Below are positions 1 through 9,457 of a stretch of DNA of 64,000 nucleotides, one piece after another. The position numbers were made by a program, and so were the translations under genes. The notes under the pieces were generated by a model that worked only from the letters and a program-made list of their open reading frames with translations, searched no databases and was not told the DNA's origin. The stretch is from positions 18,671 to 82,670 of the forward strand of contig JAPKDG010000002.1 of the NCBI GenBank assembly GCA_028822645.1, given 5' to 3'. Origin of the DNA: Longimicrobiales bacterium. GTDB lineage: Bacteria > Gemmatimonadota > Gemmatimonadetes > Longimicrobiales > Gaopeijiaceae. Position 1 is the first letter of the stretch; each line of letters starts with the position of its first letter.

Positions 1-1
1 C

Positions 2-1045
2 GAGCTGGCCAGCGGTGATCGTTGGTTTGGAGGTCGTACAAGAAATCCATGGAATTCCGAGAATGGGTCAAGCGGATCTTCTGCAGGCCCTGCCTCCGCT
101 ACAGTTGCAGGATGTGTTGCGTTTGCTATTGGCACAGAAACCAGTGGATCTATCTTGAGCCCTTCTGTAGCTTGTGGCGCTTCAGGCTTAAGGCCCACCT
201 ATGGTCGAGTTAGTCGTTTTGGAGCGATGACCTTGAGGTGGACTGGAGATCGCTTAGGGCCCATTTGTAGAACCGTTGAAGATTGTGCTTTGGTTTTCAA
301 AGCTATAGCGAAGCCTGATGAAAAGGATCAGAGTGTTTTGGACATCCCCTTTAATTGGGATGAAGGATTAGATGCTACGCAGTTCAAGGTCGCGTATTTT
401 GAAGATGCATTTTCAGATGATCCAGGAAAGAAAGAAGACTGGATAGCAAATGACAGTAAAAGTCTGGAGACACTAAGATCTATTGGTGTCAATCTAAGTC
501 CGATGGATGTTCCTTTGAAAGATTTTTCGACTGAGCCGTTGCGGGCATTGTCCGCCGAATCAGCTGCGGCCTTCGAAAGCTTTTTGTTGGAGAATCGAGA
601 CGATGAACTTACCAGGCCGGCTCGAGCTAGTGGCTGGAGAGTAAATCAGACCGTACCCGCTGTGGCTTATCTTCAAGCTCAACGCGTCAGAGGTATTATG
701 ATGCAAGAGTTGTCAGATGCCTTGGGCGATTTTGATGTATACGTAACTCCTTATGGTGATTCGAGGGCCAGACTGTCGGGCAACCCTCAATCGTCAGATC
801 CATCTCCAACACCTAGCTCAGTGAGCAGACCTCCACGGAGGTCTGCAACCTCACATTTTTTCCAATTGGCAAATCATGCTTGCTATCCAGCAGTGGCCGT
901 ATGTAATGGGTTTGGTGACGATGGCCTTCCAACTGGTATTGTATTTGTTGGTAAACCCTTCGGCGAAACAAAAATACTAGCTGTCGCAAAAGCATTTCAG
1001 GATGCAGCTGGTTTTCATCAAAGGGTTCCTGATTTAGATGGATGA
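2..1045 (+). CDS. Amidase signature family protein, 5' end outside the window
   Basis: This is the C-terminal 347 residues of an amidase-signature hydrolase, which cleaves C-N amide bonds using a Ser-cisSer-Lys triad. The frame is open from base 2, so the start and the catalytic Lys region lie upstream. Visible are the cis-Ser loop NGSSGSSAG (visible residues 21-29) and the nucleophile block GTETSGSI (residues 44-51, with Ser50 as predicted nucleophile), followed by the family-typical GLRPTYGRVSRFG. A TTG at 155 could pose as a start, but it lies after these catalytic blocks and is not the real one. The usual GGS before the nucleophile is TSGS here. The closest relative in the window by motif is the amidase at 58239. 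The substrate is unknown. A lipoprotein gene follows on the same strand. Confidence 0.9.
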   Translation, partial: ELASGDRWFGGRTRNPWNSENGSSGSSAGPASATVAGCVAFAIGTETSGSILSPSVACGASGLRPTYGRVSRFGAMTLRWTGDRLGPICRTVEDCALVFKAIAKPDEKDQSVLDIPFNWDEGLDATQFKVAYFEDAFSDDPGKKEDWIANDSKSLETLRSIGVNLSPMDVPLKDFSTEPLRALSAESAAAFESFLLENRDDELTRPARASGWRVNQTVPAVAYLQAQRVRGIMMQELSDALGDFDVYVTPYGDSRARLSGNPQSSDPSPTPSSVSRPPRRSATSHFFQLANHACYPAVAVCNGFGDDGLPTGIVFVGKPFGETKILAVAKAFQDAAGFHQRVPDLDG

Positions 1046-1106
1046 AGACAGAGCATCAAGGAGGGTTGGAGGGGTTAGGAATGTTCTCAAAGGTTCTGAA
1101 GAGATT

Positions 1107-1502
1107 ATGAGCCTGTGGTTAAGACCAACGCGAACATGCCTGTTTCTGTTAATTTGCCTGCCAACTTGTTCTCCTACATTCAACCCATCTTCCTCTATCG
1201 ATCCTAATAATCAGAGTTCAGAAAATATTGAGATTCACGTGAGAAACCTCAATTTTGCTGATGCACGTTTGTGGACTCTCCAGAAGGGAAGCCGCAAGAA
1301 ATTGGGAGAGGTAACAGGGAAGACAAGTAAGGTTTTTTTGGTAGAGTGGCCCATCCCAGATGAACTACAGTTAGAAATTAATCTGGTCGGAGGAGGTAGA
1401 TGCAGCACAGCTTCATTGATGACAGATCCGGGTGATATCATCGATTTTCAGATTCCAGGTCAATTCATCTATGAGATGGGAAGGGATTGTCAATTATTTT
1501 GA
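1107..1502 (+). CDS. Small predicted lipoprotein of unknown function
   Basis: This is a 131-residue protein beginning MSLWLRPTRTC with a hydrophobic stretch and a lipobox-like LPTC, so it is predicted to be lipidated and anchored in the cell envelope. The frame is open further upstream (from 1038), but starting at 1107 puts the signal peptide at the N-terminus. The mature part carries a beta-rich segment (IEIHVRNLNFADARLW, then LGEVTGKTS, then GDIIDFQIP). The pattern 'VRN-N-F-DA ... G ... LG-VTG ... P' resembles a short uncharacterised lipoprotein family that I associate with Gemmatimonadota; this is recalled, not searched. It lies 61 bases after the amidase and may be cotranscribed with it. 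Function unknown. Confidence 0.7.
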   Translation: MSLWLRPTRTCLFLLICLPTCSPTFNPSSSIDPNNQSSENIEIHVRNLNFADARLWTLQKGSRKKLGEVTGKTSKVFLVEWPIPDELQLEINLVGGGRCSTASLMTDPGDIIDFQIPGQFIYEMGRDCQLF

Positions 1503-1548
1503 AATTTTAGTGAATCGAAAAATAGCAATTACATCTCTCAAGATAATT

Positions 1549-1887
1549 TCATGGGGACGGGGTCAGTATCGCCAGAACTATCAGACGGTGTTCGCTATTA
1601 TTAAGAATTCCATGAGGGACATTTTCTGGTGCAACAAGAATGCACCCAGTTTCCATTGGTATCTCTTTATCTTCTAGTAGAAACAATCCTAGACCGGCTA
1701 TGACTTGGTAGACTTTGTCCATCCCTTTATGGCTATGAAGGTCATGCTGCTGTCCTGGTTCGAAACAGTTTAATCCGACCAATAACCGCTCTGATTTGAA
1801 CAAAGTTTTTTTTGCCATTTTTTCGGGATCAAAAATGGCCATATTTTTTGGTTGACCAAAATGGTGATACTGAGTTTTTGTATTCAA
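1549..1887 (-). CDS. Small cupin-domain protein
   Basis: This 112-residue single-domain cupin has metal-ligand motif 1 at HDLHSHKGMDKVYQVIAG (His, His and Glu-like positions, with Asp/Lys in the usual Glu place) and motif 2 at PENVPHGILN. Such small cupins bind a metal and act as isomerases, dioxygenases or sensors; the substrate cannot be told. The TTG start overlaps the stop of the upstream amidase (TTGA), and a GGGAG sequence sits about nine bases before it, so translational coupling is likely. An internal ATG at 1842 would remove 15 residues and is less well placed. No signal peptide is seen, so it is probably cytoplasmic even though its partner is exported. Confidence 0.75.
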   Translation of the reverse strand: MNTKTQYHHFGQPKNMAIFDPEKMAKKTLFKSERLLVGLNCFEPGQQHDLHSHKGMDKVYQVIAGLGLFLLEDKEIPMETGCILVAPENVPHGILNNSEHRLIVLAILTPSP

Positions 1888-3491
1888 GGTATCTTTTCTC
1901 CCTGTAAGGGGGGCGTGTGTATTGGGTTGCGGCGCGATTTGGTTATTTGTTCGAACGCATATCCTAATCCCAAAAGGTTAGGCTCACTGAAAGGGAGACC
2001 GAAAAAAGAAATTCCTACTGGCAATCCATTGCTTGTGAATCCAGCTGGAACTATCAGGTCAGGGAAGCCACTTAGGTTAGCGAGGTTGGTTGCAGAAACA
2101 GCGGGGTCAAGTGATGAGGGCCCACGGTTTTCACCTAGAGGTCCAGGTCGACGTGGTGAGGTTGGGTAGACAATTGCGTCCAATTGTTGTTTTGCTATGA
2201 GTCCTTGTAGGATTTCTCTTACCAGAGGCATTCCATGGTTGATCATAGCTAGATAGTCGGAGTCATGGAGGGATCCACTGTTCAATTCATCTTGAAAGAG
2301 GGACCAGCGTGTTGGGTTCGTTCTCTCTCCTTTCCCACCTTTGGCTAGGATTTGTTGGCTCCTTTTTACCATTTCCTCTAGTGTCTTGGGGTATTTAGAA
2401 TCTAAGGTGGCCAAGTAGGTCTCAATCTGTTCTTTAAATTCTCTCCATCGAATGGTGGTATAGAAGTCAGCTTTTGCGTTGAGGAGCCAATCGGGATAGC
2501 GAACATCAACTATGGTTGCGCCTGCATTACGCATGGATTCTAATGAAGCTTCGATAATCCAGTCTACTTCGGTATCGTACCCTAGGAAATCTCGAGCGAC
2601 TCCTATTCGAGCTCCTTCCAAGGCATTGGGGTTAAGGTAATGAGTATAGTCGGTTCCTATGGCTACAGAACTTTTTTCTGTGGCAGGATCATTCGGATCC
2701 ACTCCCGTCATGACACTTAGCATCGCTGCAACGTCAAAGATATGCCTAGCCATGGGTCCAGCCATGTCAAAGGATAGTGCCAGTGGAACTATCCCATCTC
2801 GACTTAAAAGTCCATGGGTAGGTTTTAGCCCAGCGATTCCATTAGAGCTCGAAGGACCTCTCACTGAACCGCCAGTGTCAGTTCCTATGCCCAACTGAGC
2901 ATAGGAAGCTGCTATAGCCACTCCAGTACCACCGGACGACCCAGAAGGAGTGCGGTTTAGGTCGTGAGGATTCAACATAGGACCATCCACAGAGCTGAGA
3001 GTAACACCGGAAGCAAATTCGCTCATATTTGTCTTACCCAGAATGATAGCACCTGCTTGTCGAAGTTTTGTGACTATGAAAGCATCGTTAGGAGGAATAG
3101 ATCCTTTTAGTAGGATAGATCCTGCGGTGGTGGCCATGTCTTGAGTGTCGATGTTGTCCTTCAATACAACCGGTATTCCATGGAGCAAGGATCGAGGTCC
3201 ATCGGTTTTTCTCTCAGCGTCCAGTGCGCGAGCGGTTTCTAAGGCGTGTTCATTAAGGGTGATAAGAGCGTTTAAATGTGGACCTTTATTCTCATATGCA
3301 TTTATCCGAGCTAGGTAAAGTTCCACCAATCGCTCTGATGTCAGTGTCCCTTTGTCGAAAGCTCCGTTAATATCTGAAATGGTCGCACTAGAGAGATCCA
3401 GTACTTGTCCCGATAGCCAGGAACCGATGGGGGTTAGGACAAGGATTACTGAAATCACACAGATACAAGTTCGAGTTAGAGCTTTAGCCAT
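1884..3491 (-). CDS. Exported amidase (amidase signature family)
   Basis: This is a 535-residue amidase-signature enzyme. The chosen ATG at 3491 (MAKALTRTC) has AGGAG nine bases upstream; the frame remains open to 3512. A hydrophobic N-terminal segment of about 20 residues (ICVISVILVLTPIGSW) acts as signal peptide or anchor. The catalytic Lys lies in VVLKDNIDT, the cis-Ser in GSSGGTG and the nucleophile Ser in GTDTGGSVRG, so the triad is complete. The family includes Glu-tRNA(Gln) amidotransferase A and fatty-acid and peptide amidases; the signal sequence rules against GatA. It forms an overlapping pair with the downstream cupin. A similar exported amidase lies at 36711. Likely role: periplasmic amide or peptide-amide hydrolysis, substrate unknown. 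Confidence 0.9.
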   Translation of the reverse strand: MAKALTRTCICVISVILVLTPIGSWLSGQVLDLSSATISDINGAFDKGTLTSERLVELYLARINAYENKGPHLNALITLNEHALETARALDAERKTDGPRSLLHGIPVVLKDNIDTQDMATTAGSILLKGSIPPNDAFIVTKLRQAGAIILGKTNMSEFASGVTLSSVDGPMLNPHDLNRTPSGSSGGTGVAIAASYAQLGIGTDTGGSVRGPSSSNGIAGLKPTHGLLSRDGIVPLALSFDMAGPMARHIFDVAAMLSVMTGVDPNDPATEKSSVAIGTDYTHYLNPNALEGARIGVARDFLGYDTEVDWIIEASLESMRNAGATIVDVRYPDWLLNAKADFYTTIRWREFKEQIETYLATLDSKYPKTLEEMVKRSQQILAKGGKGERTNPTRWSLFQDELNSGSLHDSDYLAMINHGMPLVREILQGLIAKQQLDAIVYPTSPRRPGPLGENRGPSSLDPAVSATNLANLSGFPDLIVPAGFTSNGLPVGISFFGLPFSEPNLLGLGYAFEQITKSRRNPIHTPPLQGEKIP

Positions 3492-3686
3492 TGGAGTAAT
3501 CTCCTGCTGCAAGTTTCAGGGGGGGGAGCCTTGTGATGCTTCCTAGCCCACGATAGGGTAGTCGTGGCCTCACCGATAGGAGAGATTGTAATTTTCCTTT
3601 AAGGTGTTTGTGAGAGTGATGCTCAAATTTAACTGATATCAATTTTAGCAAAGATATGTGGTTGGCTAAAGTGAAAAAGGTGACCC

Positions 3687-4724
3687 ATGGAATGGTTTCA
3701 AGCTGTTATGAAGAGGCGAAAAGCCTTGAAAATTGGTGGTATATCTGCAATGACGGCGATAGGAAGCATTGGGGTGATGCGCTCAGTGTTAGCAGAATTG
3801 GATTTTGATTTGGTAAAGGAAACTCGAACGAAAATGGGTACCTTGGTCACGATCTCTGTGGTGCATAGGGATGTCAGTATCGCCAGAACTATAATAGACG
3901 AAGCTTTTGTAGAGATCGATCGGCTTGAGGCTCTGTTTAGTAGGTATCGGGAAGGGACACCTCTATGGGTATTGAATCGAGAAGGGATTTTGGAAAACCC
4001 ACCATCGGAGATGCTAGAGGTGCTGACACATGCTCTGGAGATTGATACTCTGACTGACGGAGCTTTCGATGTTACAGTGGCGCCCTTGGTAGATCTTTAC
4101 TCGAATAGTTTTGAAGAGATGGGAGAATTGCCATCAGAGGTTCAGATCGAAAATGCTCTCAGTCTAGTTGGATCTCAAGGTATCAATTTTGACAGAGATA
4201 AGATTGTATTTGAACGTGATGGAATGTCACTAAGTTTCGATGGAATTGCCAAAGGATATATTGTCGATCAGGCAGTTAAAATTATCAAAAAAGAAGGAGT
4301 TAGGGGTGGATTGATCGATGCGGGTGGCGACATGAGGGCGACAGGTGAGGACCTATTAGGTGAAAGTTGGCGGTTGGCTATTCAGCATCCACGAAATCCA
4401 GGTAGCTATCTCTGTTTGATAGACCTCAGTGATGGTGCTGTAGCTACATCGGGCGATTATATGCAATATCTGACTGAAGATTTCATCGTACATCATATTG
4501 TCGATCCTCGTCTAGGTACGTCTCCCGATCACACCAGTTCTGTTTCGGTTATAGCGTCTACCGCCGCGGAGGCAGATGCGCTATCTACTGCTACCTTGGT
4601 CCTGGGACCGGAGAAGGGGATCCGCCTACTAAATGAACTGCCGGGAGTGGAGGGTATTCTGGTGACTAAAGACCAGGAAGTTATAAAAACTGAAGAGTTT
4701 TCTCGCTATGAAGTAACTATTTAA
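3687..4724 (+). CDS. apbE: FAD:protein FMN transferase (ApbE family)
   Basis: This 345-residue protein transfers FMN from FAD to a Thr/Ser of target flavoproteins such as NqrC or RnfG and similar periplasmic acceptors. Family blocks seen are the MGT near residue 52, the loop TDGAFDVTVAPLVDLY, GIAKGYIVDQAV, DAGGDMRATG and VATSGDY, followed by a metal-binding-like HHIVDPRLG. The N-terminus has a Tat-like pair (KRRKALKIG) before a hydrophobic stretch, so export is probable. The ATG at 3687 has an AAGGTGA sequence before it. The gene is divergent from the amidase at 1884 and overlaps the convergent hydrolase at 4721 by four bases. No NQR or RNF operon is in the window, so its target is encoded elsewhere. 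Confidence 0.92.
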   Translation: MEWFQAVMKRRKALKIGGISAMTAIGSIGVMRSVLAELDFDLVKETRTKMGTLVTISVVHRDVSIARTIIDEAFVEIDRLEALFSRYREGTPLWVLNREGILENPPSEMLEVLTHALEIDTLTDGAFDVTVAPLVDLYSNSFEEMGELPSEVQIENALSLVGSQGINFDRDKIVFERDGMSLSFDGIAKGYIVDQAVKIIKKEGVRGGLIDAGGDMRATGEDLLGESWRLAIQHPRNPGSYLCLIDLSDGAVATSGDYMQYLTEDFIVHHIVDPRLGTSPDHTSSVSVIASTAAEADALSTATLVLGPEKGIRLLNELPGVEGILVTKDQEVIKTEEFSRYEVTI

Positions 4725-6406
4725 TTGGTTTGACGTTGAAAACGCATGTCAAAAACTCTTCCCCAAGACCCAGACAATTCTGTAGGTACGTTTCTGCTGT
4801 TTCGTCTAAACCGGATAATGCCATTCGACGGGAAACGTTCTGAAGGCCACTCGTTGTCGAATTTCGGTACCCCGAAATGTCCCAAGAAAGCGTCTTTGTA
4901 AATAGGTGTAAGGACTTGTACTCGTCCAGGTTTCTGCTCCACTACCAAATGATTATTCATAATTTTGACCACATAGGTGGTGTTGGAATCCGTACTACTG
5001 TAGATGCCAGACAATTTCTCTAATTCTCTGAGGTTAGGGTTCCAAGAGTTTGTTCTCTGATAACGCTTGTTCGTATACTGCCAGGAATCCAAGGAAAATG
5101 CTTTGACGAGGCCTTCTCGAATTTCAAAAATGTAATGAATATCGTTAGCAGGATTCAGGAAAACAGAAGGTGAGGTAGGGATGAGTTTGTCTATACCGTC
5201 ATACAGATCACCGCCTCTTAGCTCCAATTGCTTTGTTTGTCCTGTCACATGGTCGTAATAAAGTCCAGGATAGGAAGCAGTCATCCCTGGTGTCAATGTG
5301 ATAGCTTGTGGAAGTTCAGGGTCAGTCAGGAATTCTCCGATGAAAATGTCAGCTATTTGATCCCTGATTGAACCAGGGTTGGCATCACTGGTATTACATA
5401 GCAGTGCAACTGAAAGTTGATGTTCTGGGTATCTTGCAACGAAAGCTCTGTATCCAGCTGTGGAACCGGTATGACTGATACGTTTTTGACCTTTGAAGTA
5501 ATCAATCTGAAGTCCACCAGCATAAGTGATTTCAGAATCATCTGTCAGACGTCCTTGTTCGTGCATCATCTCTACGAATTTCTGTCCGCCGAATTTGCCA
5601 TCTTCCAGAGCTCGATTCCAAATCAATAAATCTTTTACAGTAGTTAGTAGGCCACCGTTTCCGTGTACGTTTTCTATCGGTTGTAGGATTTCGAAATTCC
5701 CATCTCCCAAGGCTCTATAGGCAGTGCTTCTGTCTTTGATTATTCGCCTATGATCATCTCTCCACTGAGTATTTTTTAGGCGAAGTGGTTCAAAGATGTG
5801 CTCCATCGAAAATTGTGCAAAAGGAGTCCCGCTCACTCGCGTCACCACCATGGCCAGCAGGTTATATCCAGTGTTGCTGTACGAATATTCAGTTCCAGGA
5901 TGAAAATTAAGCGCAGTTTGCCGACTGACGATATCTAAAACGTCATCGTGATTATGGCTTCGTTCGTGCCTGGGCCATCCAGATATGGAAGCGATGGATC
6001 CCCAATCCCTGAGACCGCTTGTGTGAGTCATCAAGTGACGCAGAGTTATCGCCTCACCATAGTCGGGCACTTCAGGAATGTATTTTCGAACGTTATCGTC
6101 TAGACTGAGGTCTCCGTCTAGTGCAAGTAGTATGATGGCTGCCGCCGTAAATTGCTTCGAAACAGAACCATTCTCAAAAATAGTTTCCTTAGTATTGGCT
6201 ACCCCGTGTTGTAGGTCCGCCATCCCGTATGCTTTCTCCAAAATAATTTGATCGTTTTCCATTATGCCGACAGCACATCCGGGAGAGGAAGAGGTATTCC
6301 ATTTCTCAAAAATATGGTCCACTTGAGAGGTTCGATTATTGACTTCAGAAGAGACGCAAGAGCTTACGATGGCAATAGTTATTAGAGCCAGATACAAAAG
6401 TTTCAA
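4721..6406 (-). CDS. Beta-lactamase-fold serine hydrolase lipoprotein
   Basis: This 561-residue protein belongs to the class C beta-lactamase / penicillin-binding-protein-like family. Catalytic motifs are complete: SVSK at 81-84 (Ser81 and Lys84), YSN at 176-178 and HTG at 312-314. A lipobox ends at Cys17 (VSSC), predicting an envelope lipoprotein. The C-terminal 200 residues after the catalytic domain look like the beta-barrel domain common in D-aminopeptidase- or esterase-type members. The start is TTG, supported by AGGAGG six bases upstream. Members include esterases, D-stereospecific peptidases and true beta-lactamases; without closer homology a resistance role should not be assumed. Confidence 0.9.
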   Translation of the reverse strand: MKLLYLALITIAIVSSCVSSEVNNRTSQVDHIFEKWNTSSSPGCAVGIMENDQIILEKAYGMADLQHGVANTKETIFENGSVSKQFTAAAIILLALDGDLSLDDNVRKYIPEVPDYGEAITLRHLMTHTSGLRDWGSIASISGWPRHERSHNHDDVLDIVSRQTALNFHPGTEYSYSNTGYNLLAMVVTRVSGTPFAQFSMEHIFEPLRLKNTQWRDDHRRIIKDRSTAYRALGDGNFEILQPIENVHGNGGLLTTVKDLLIWNRALEDGKFGGQKFVEMMHEQGRLTDDSEITYAGGLQIDYFKGQKRISHTGSTAGYRAFVARYPEHQLSVALLCNTSDANPGSIRDQIADIFIGEFLTDPELPQAITLTPGMTASYPGLYYDHVTGQTKQLELRGGDLYDGIDKLIPTSPSVFLNPANDIHYIFEIREGLVKAFSLDSWQYTNKRYQRTNSWNPNLRELEKLSGIYSSTDSNTTYVVKIMNNHLVVEQKPGRVQVLTPIYKDAFLGHFGVPKFDNEWPSERFPSNGIIRFRRNSRNVPTELSGSWGRVFDMRFQRQTN

Positions 6407-6501
6407 GGGATTCCTCCTATACCAGAAACAATAGTTCGATTGAAGAAAAACTATCCCTAGTGTATTAGATCACGCAATCGACCAGTCAATTGGGCAAAAC
6501 T

Positions 6502-7023
6502 TCACGGAGTGGTGCCGTAGTGAATCAGAATACTTACTTCGGTCTTCTCTGTAGATCGGACAACCAAGTAGAGCCGGTCATACTCGTGGTCTTGGATTGG
6601 AAAGCTGTGCCCACCAAGTAGCCTGACGAGTTCTGGAGTGGTATTGGAATGACCACTCACCAAATGTACTCCGGGCGTCCTCATTAGACTTTCCGAAAGT
6701 GTTTCTAAGTGCTGTGGATCGTATAGTTCGATCTCTAGTTCCAACAAGGATGCTAAAGGTTCAACGGTATCGCGGGTACGTTGGAAATCAGTAGAATGTA
6801 TGTGGGTGATCTCAGCATCTATCAAGATGCCAGCAAGTAGTTCTGCTCTTTCTCTTCCTTTCGAGGAGAGTGCAGCATCGTTTGAGTCGTCCACTTTTTC
6901 GGCATGTCTAACTAAGTAGATGACCGTGTTTTCTTCCATTTGACCTACAAGGGGATCCACAGGAGAAAAGCTAAAGAATATGAAGAGTAGTTTCAGTAGA
7001 TGACCGTGTTTGAATCGTTTCAT
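6502..7023 (-). CDS. SixA-like histidine phosphatase, exported
   Basis: This 173-residue histidine-phosphatase-superfamily protein has the catalytic RHAE motif (His40) and the second conserved His in SGHSN (His125). The ATG at 7021-7023 is preceded by AGGAG at good spacing; an upstream in-frame ATG at 7062 lacks such a site. The N-terminal segment LLKLLFIFFSF looks like a signal peptide or membrane anchor, which differs from cytoplasmic SixA. It may hydrolyse phosphate esters in the periplasm; the substrate is unknown. It lies downstream of no obvious partner and is divergent from the barrel protein at 7173. Confidence 0.82.
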   Translation of the reverse strand: MKRFKHGHLLKLLFIFFSFSPVDPLVGQMEENTVIYLVRHAEKVDDSNDAALSSKGRERAELLAGILIDAEITHIHSTDFQRTRDTVEPLASLLELEIELYDPQHLETLSESLMRTPGVHLVSGHSNTTPELVRLLGGHSFPIQDHEYDRLYLVVRSTEKTEVSILIHYGTTP

Positions 7024-7172
7024 GTATTTTTCTCCTAACAGGTGACAGATCTTTAACTCCACAAAAGATTGGACCTATCAAATAACTCTGCAAGCATTTA
7101 TTGTCTTTTATCATTATCATCCCTCTAAAATCTAGGTGTGGCTTACAATTATTTAGCTATGGATGTTTCAAA

Positions 7173-7733
7173 ATGAGTTTCAGTTTTCGATTTGTTTGTG
7201 TTGTTTTTACCCTGTTGACGTTGGGACGTCCGAGTTTGTCACATGCTCAAGGCAGGCCACCTCTAAGCTCTTCTAGGGGCATCAGTTTGTCTGGTGGCAT
7301 GCTACGCTACGCATTAGAAGCAGATGAGGGATCTACTGATCTAATAGCACTATCAACTGACTATACAAACTCAGATCGAACACGTATTGAGTTCGGAGCA
7401 ACCTACTCTAAACCTAGAGTCACAGCTCCAGCGAGCGAGTCTAGTACAATATTTTCGCATGTAGCTACTCTGACGGCAGGAGTTCAGGCAAGATTTCCCA
7501 TAGGGATCTTGGAACCTTACTTAGGGTTCAGCGGAGGCCTTTTCGTTCGTCGCGATGCAGATCCGGAAGGTGTCCGATTTTGGAACTCCACTATCTCTGT
7601 ACCCATAGGTATAAGAGTGCGGATCGTTGGCCCTGTTGGAGTTCGGGGTGAGTATAGGATTCGGCGTGATCAACATGAGCCTTTTCCCTATGACAGTACT
7701 GAGATCACGGCTGGTGTTTATTGGATTTTCTAA
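7173..7733 (+). CDS. Outer-membrane beta-barrel-like protein
   Basis: This 186-residue protein begins with a clear signal peptide (MSFSFRFVCVVFTLLTLG, cleaved near SHAQ). The mature part has alternating hydrophobic/polar strands and ends in an aromatic residue (VYWIF), a signature of outer-membrane barrels recognised by the BAM complex. Strand-like segments include GISLSGGMLRYALEAD, RTRIEFGATYS, LEPYLGFSGGLFV and VGVRGEYRIRRD, the sort seen in eight-stranded OmpA/OmpW-like barrels. The start is chosen at 7173 to begin with the signal peptide. No specific family is recognised. It sits just upstream of the RNase P RNA gene. Confidence 0.7.
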   Translation: MSFSFRFVCVVFTLLTLGRPSLSHAQGRPPLSSSRGISLSGGMLRYALEADEGSTDLIALSTDYTNSDRTRIEFGATYSKPRVTAPASESSTIFSHVATLTAGVQARFPIGILEPYLGFSGGLFVRRDADPEGVRFWNSTISVPIGIRVRIVGPVGVRGEYRIRRDQHEPFPYDSTEITAGVYWIF

Positions 7734-7772
7734 ACCTCGGTAGAGCCGTTGTTCTCTGATACTAATCCAGAT

Positions 7773-8172
<400 letters not shown>

Positions 8173-8177
8173 GACTT

Positions 8178-8252
<75 letters not shown>

Positions 8253-8292
8253 TTGTAGAGAGGGAGGTCATAATTTATTCAGGAGGCAGATA

Positions 8293-9456
8293 ATGAAACT
8301 GAATCAAGTTTTCCAGTTGCTACTAGTATTAATTATTCCGATCGGTTGTGTTGCTCAAAGTGATCCGAACACAGAGGGCGTAGAGGCCTTTAAACTCGGC
8401 ACATTCGAGGTGGACGGACAGCATCGGCTGGGTATTGTCCTGAGAGATAATTTAGTAATAGACCTTGTTTCTGCTAATACTGCTCTTCAGAAAAACCCTG
8501 GCACTTCAGAGATATCCATGCCATCAGATATGTTAGAACTGATTGAACGGTATGAATCTGGTTTGAAACACCGTTTATATGAGATAGTTAATGATTTGAA
8601 CCACAATAATGGATTGGAAGGACCAGGGAAATCAGATTTTGTTTATGAGGCGAGTGACTTAAGAGCTCTTCCTCCAATTATGTATCCCAGCAAAAATATG
8701 AATGCCGCGGTCAACTTCTATACACATGCATGTGAAGGCTGTACTGAGGAACAGTTGCAAGCGAGGACTCAGGAGCGACAGGAGAATCGAGGGGTACCCT
8801 ACCTGTTCCTGAAACCGACCCGCGGCGCAATCATAGGTAACGGCGACGACATCGTGATTCCTTATGGCCGTGACCGGATCGAATGGGAGGTTGAGTTGGC
8901 AATCGTATTCGGTACTGAGGGCAAGTACATCTCTGCAACTCGAGCCTACGACCACGTGTTCGGCTATATGGTCGCTATGGATGTGTCTGATCGTGGCGGG
9001 CGTCCACCTGGTGGTTACGGATCTGGTCAGGATTGGTTCGTCGGTAAGGGCCATGACACATTCGCGCCCCAAGGGCCGTGGATTGTTCCAAAGGAGTTCT
9101 ATGGCGATCCAATGGAACGCTTGCACCAGAGCCTGGTCATCGATGGCGTGACCGTTCAGGAGGCCAGAGCGGGGGATATGATCCACAACATCCCAGAGTT
9201 AATCGAGTACGCATCGTCGCTAATCACTGTATTTCCTGGTGACGTCCTGCAAAGCGGAACGTCGGGCGGAACGGGCGCTGGTCGCGTTCAGCGGGCGACA
9301 GGATCTGGTTACCTTCAGGCTGGTGAAACGATCAGTGCCACCATCGAGGGAATCGGCACGCTAACGCACAGCGTTGTTGCTGAAGAGAGCGTTCCAGACG
9401 ATCTATCCGGCGCACAACTGCCCCCAGTTCGTAGCTACAGACCGCCAGGGAATTGA
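8293..9456 (+). CDS. Exported fumarylacetoacetate-hydrolase-fold protein
   Basis: This 387-residue protein has a lipobox-like N-terminus (LLVLIIPIGC) and an FAH-fold C-terminal domain. FAH family blocks include FLKPTRGAIIGNGDDIVIPYG, EWEVELAIVFG (the acidic metal ligands), DVSDRGG, the Lys-Gly-His region KGHDTFAPQGPW, and LQSGTSGGTG. Related enzymes are acylpyruvate hydrolases, 2-keto-4-pentenoate hydratases and oxaloacetate decarboxylases. Export of this normally cytosolic fold is unusual. AGGAGG six bases before the ATG sets the start. The base composition changes within the gene: the first 400 bases are AT-rich like the neighbours, while from about 8750 to the end it is much more GC-rich. 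The next gene begins two bases after its stop. Confidence 0.88.
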   Translation: MKLNQVFQLLLVLIIPIGCVAQSDPNTEGVEAFKLGTFEVDGQHRLGIVLRDNLVIDLVSANTALQKNPGTSEISMPSDMLELIERYESGLKHRLYEIVNDLNHNNGLEGPGKSDFVYEASDLRALPPIMYPSKNMNAAVNFYTHACEGCTEEQLQARTQERQENRGVPYLFLKPTRGAIIGNGDDIVIPYGRDRIEWEVELAIVFGTEGKYISATRAYDHVFGYMVAMDVSDRGGRPPGGYGSGQDWFVGKGHDTFAPQGPWIVPKEFYGDPMERLHQSLVIDGVTVQEARAGDMIHNIPELIEYASSLITVFPGDVLQSGTSGGTGAGRVQRATGSGYLQAGETISATIEGIGTLTHSVVAEESVPDDLSGAQLPPVRSYRPPGN

Positions 9457-9457
9457 G

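Noticed and set aside
3540..3575. A short inverted repeat CCACGA/TCGTGG between the amidase and apbE
   Set aside because: Six bases with an eight-base loop are expected by chance, and no poly-T or operator context supports a function.
8659..9186. A 175-codon minus-strand open frame across the FAH gene
   Set aside because: It is the antisense of a well-supported FAH-fold gene, has no family sequence, and its openness is explained by the GC-rich stretch.
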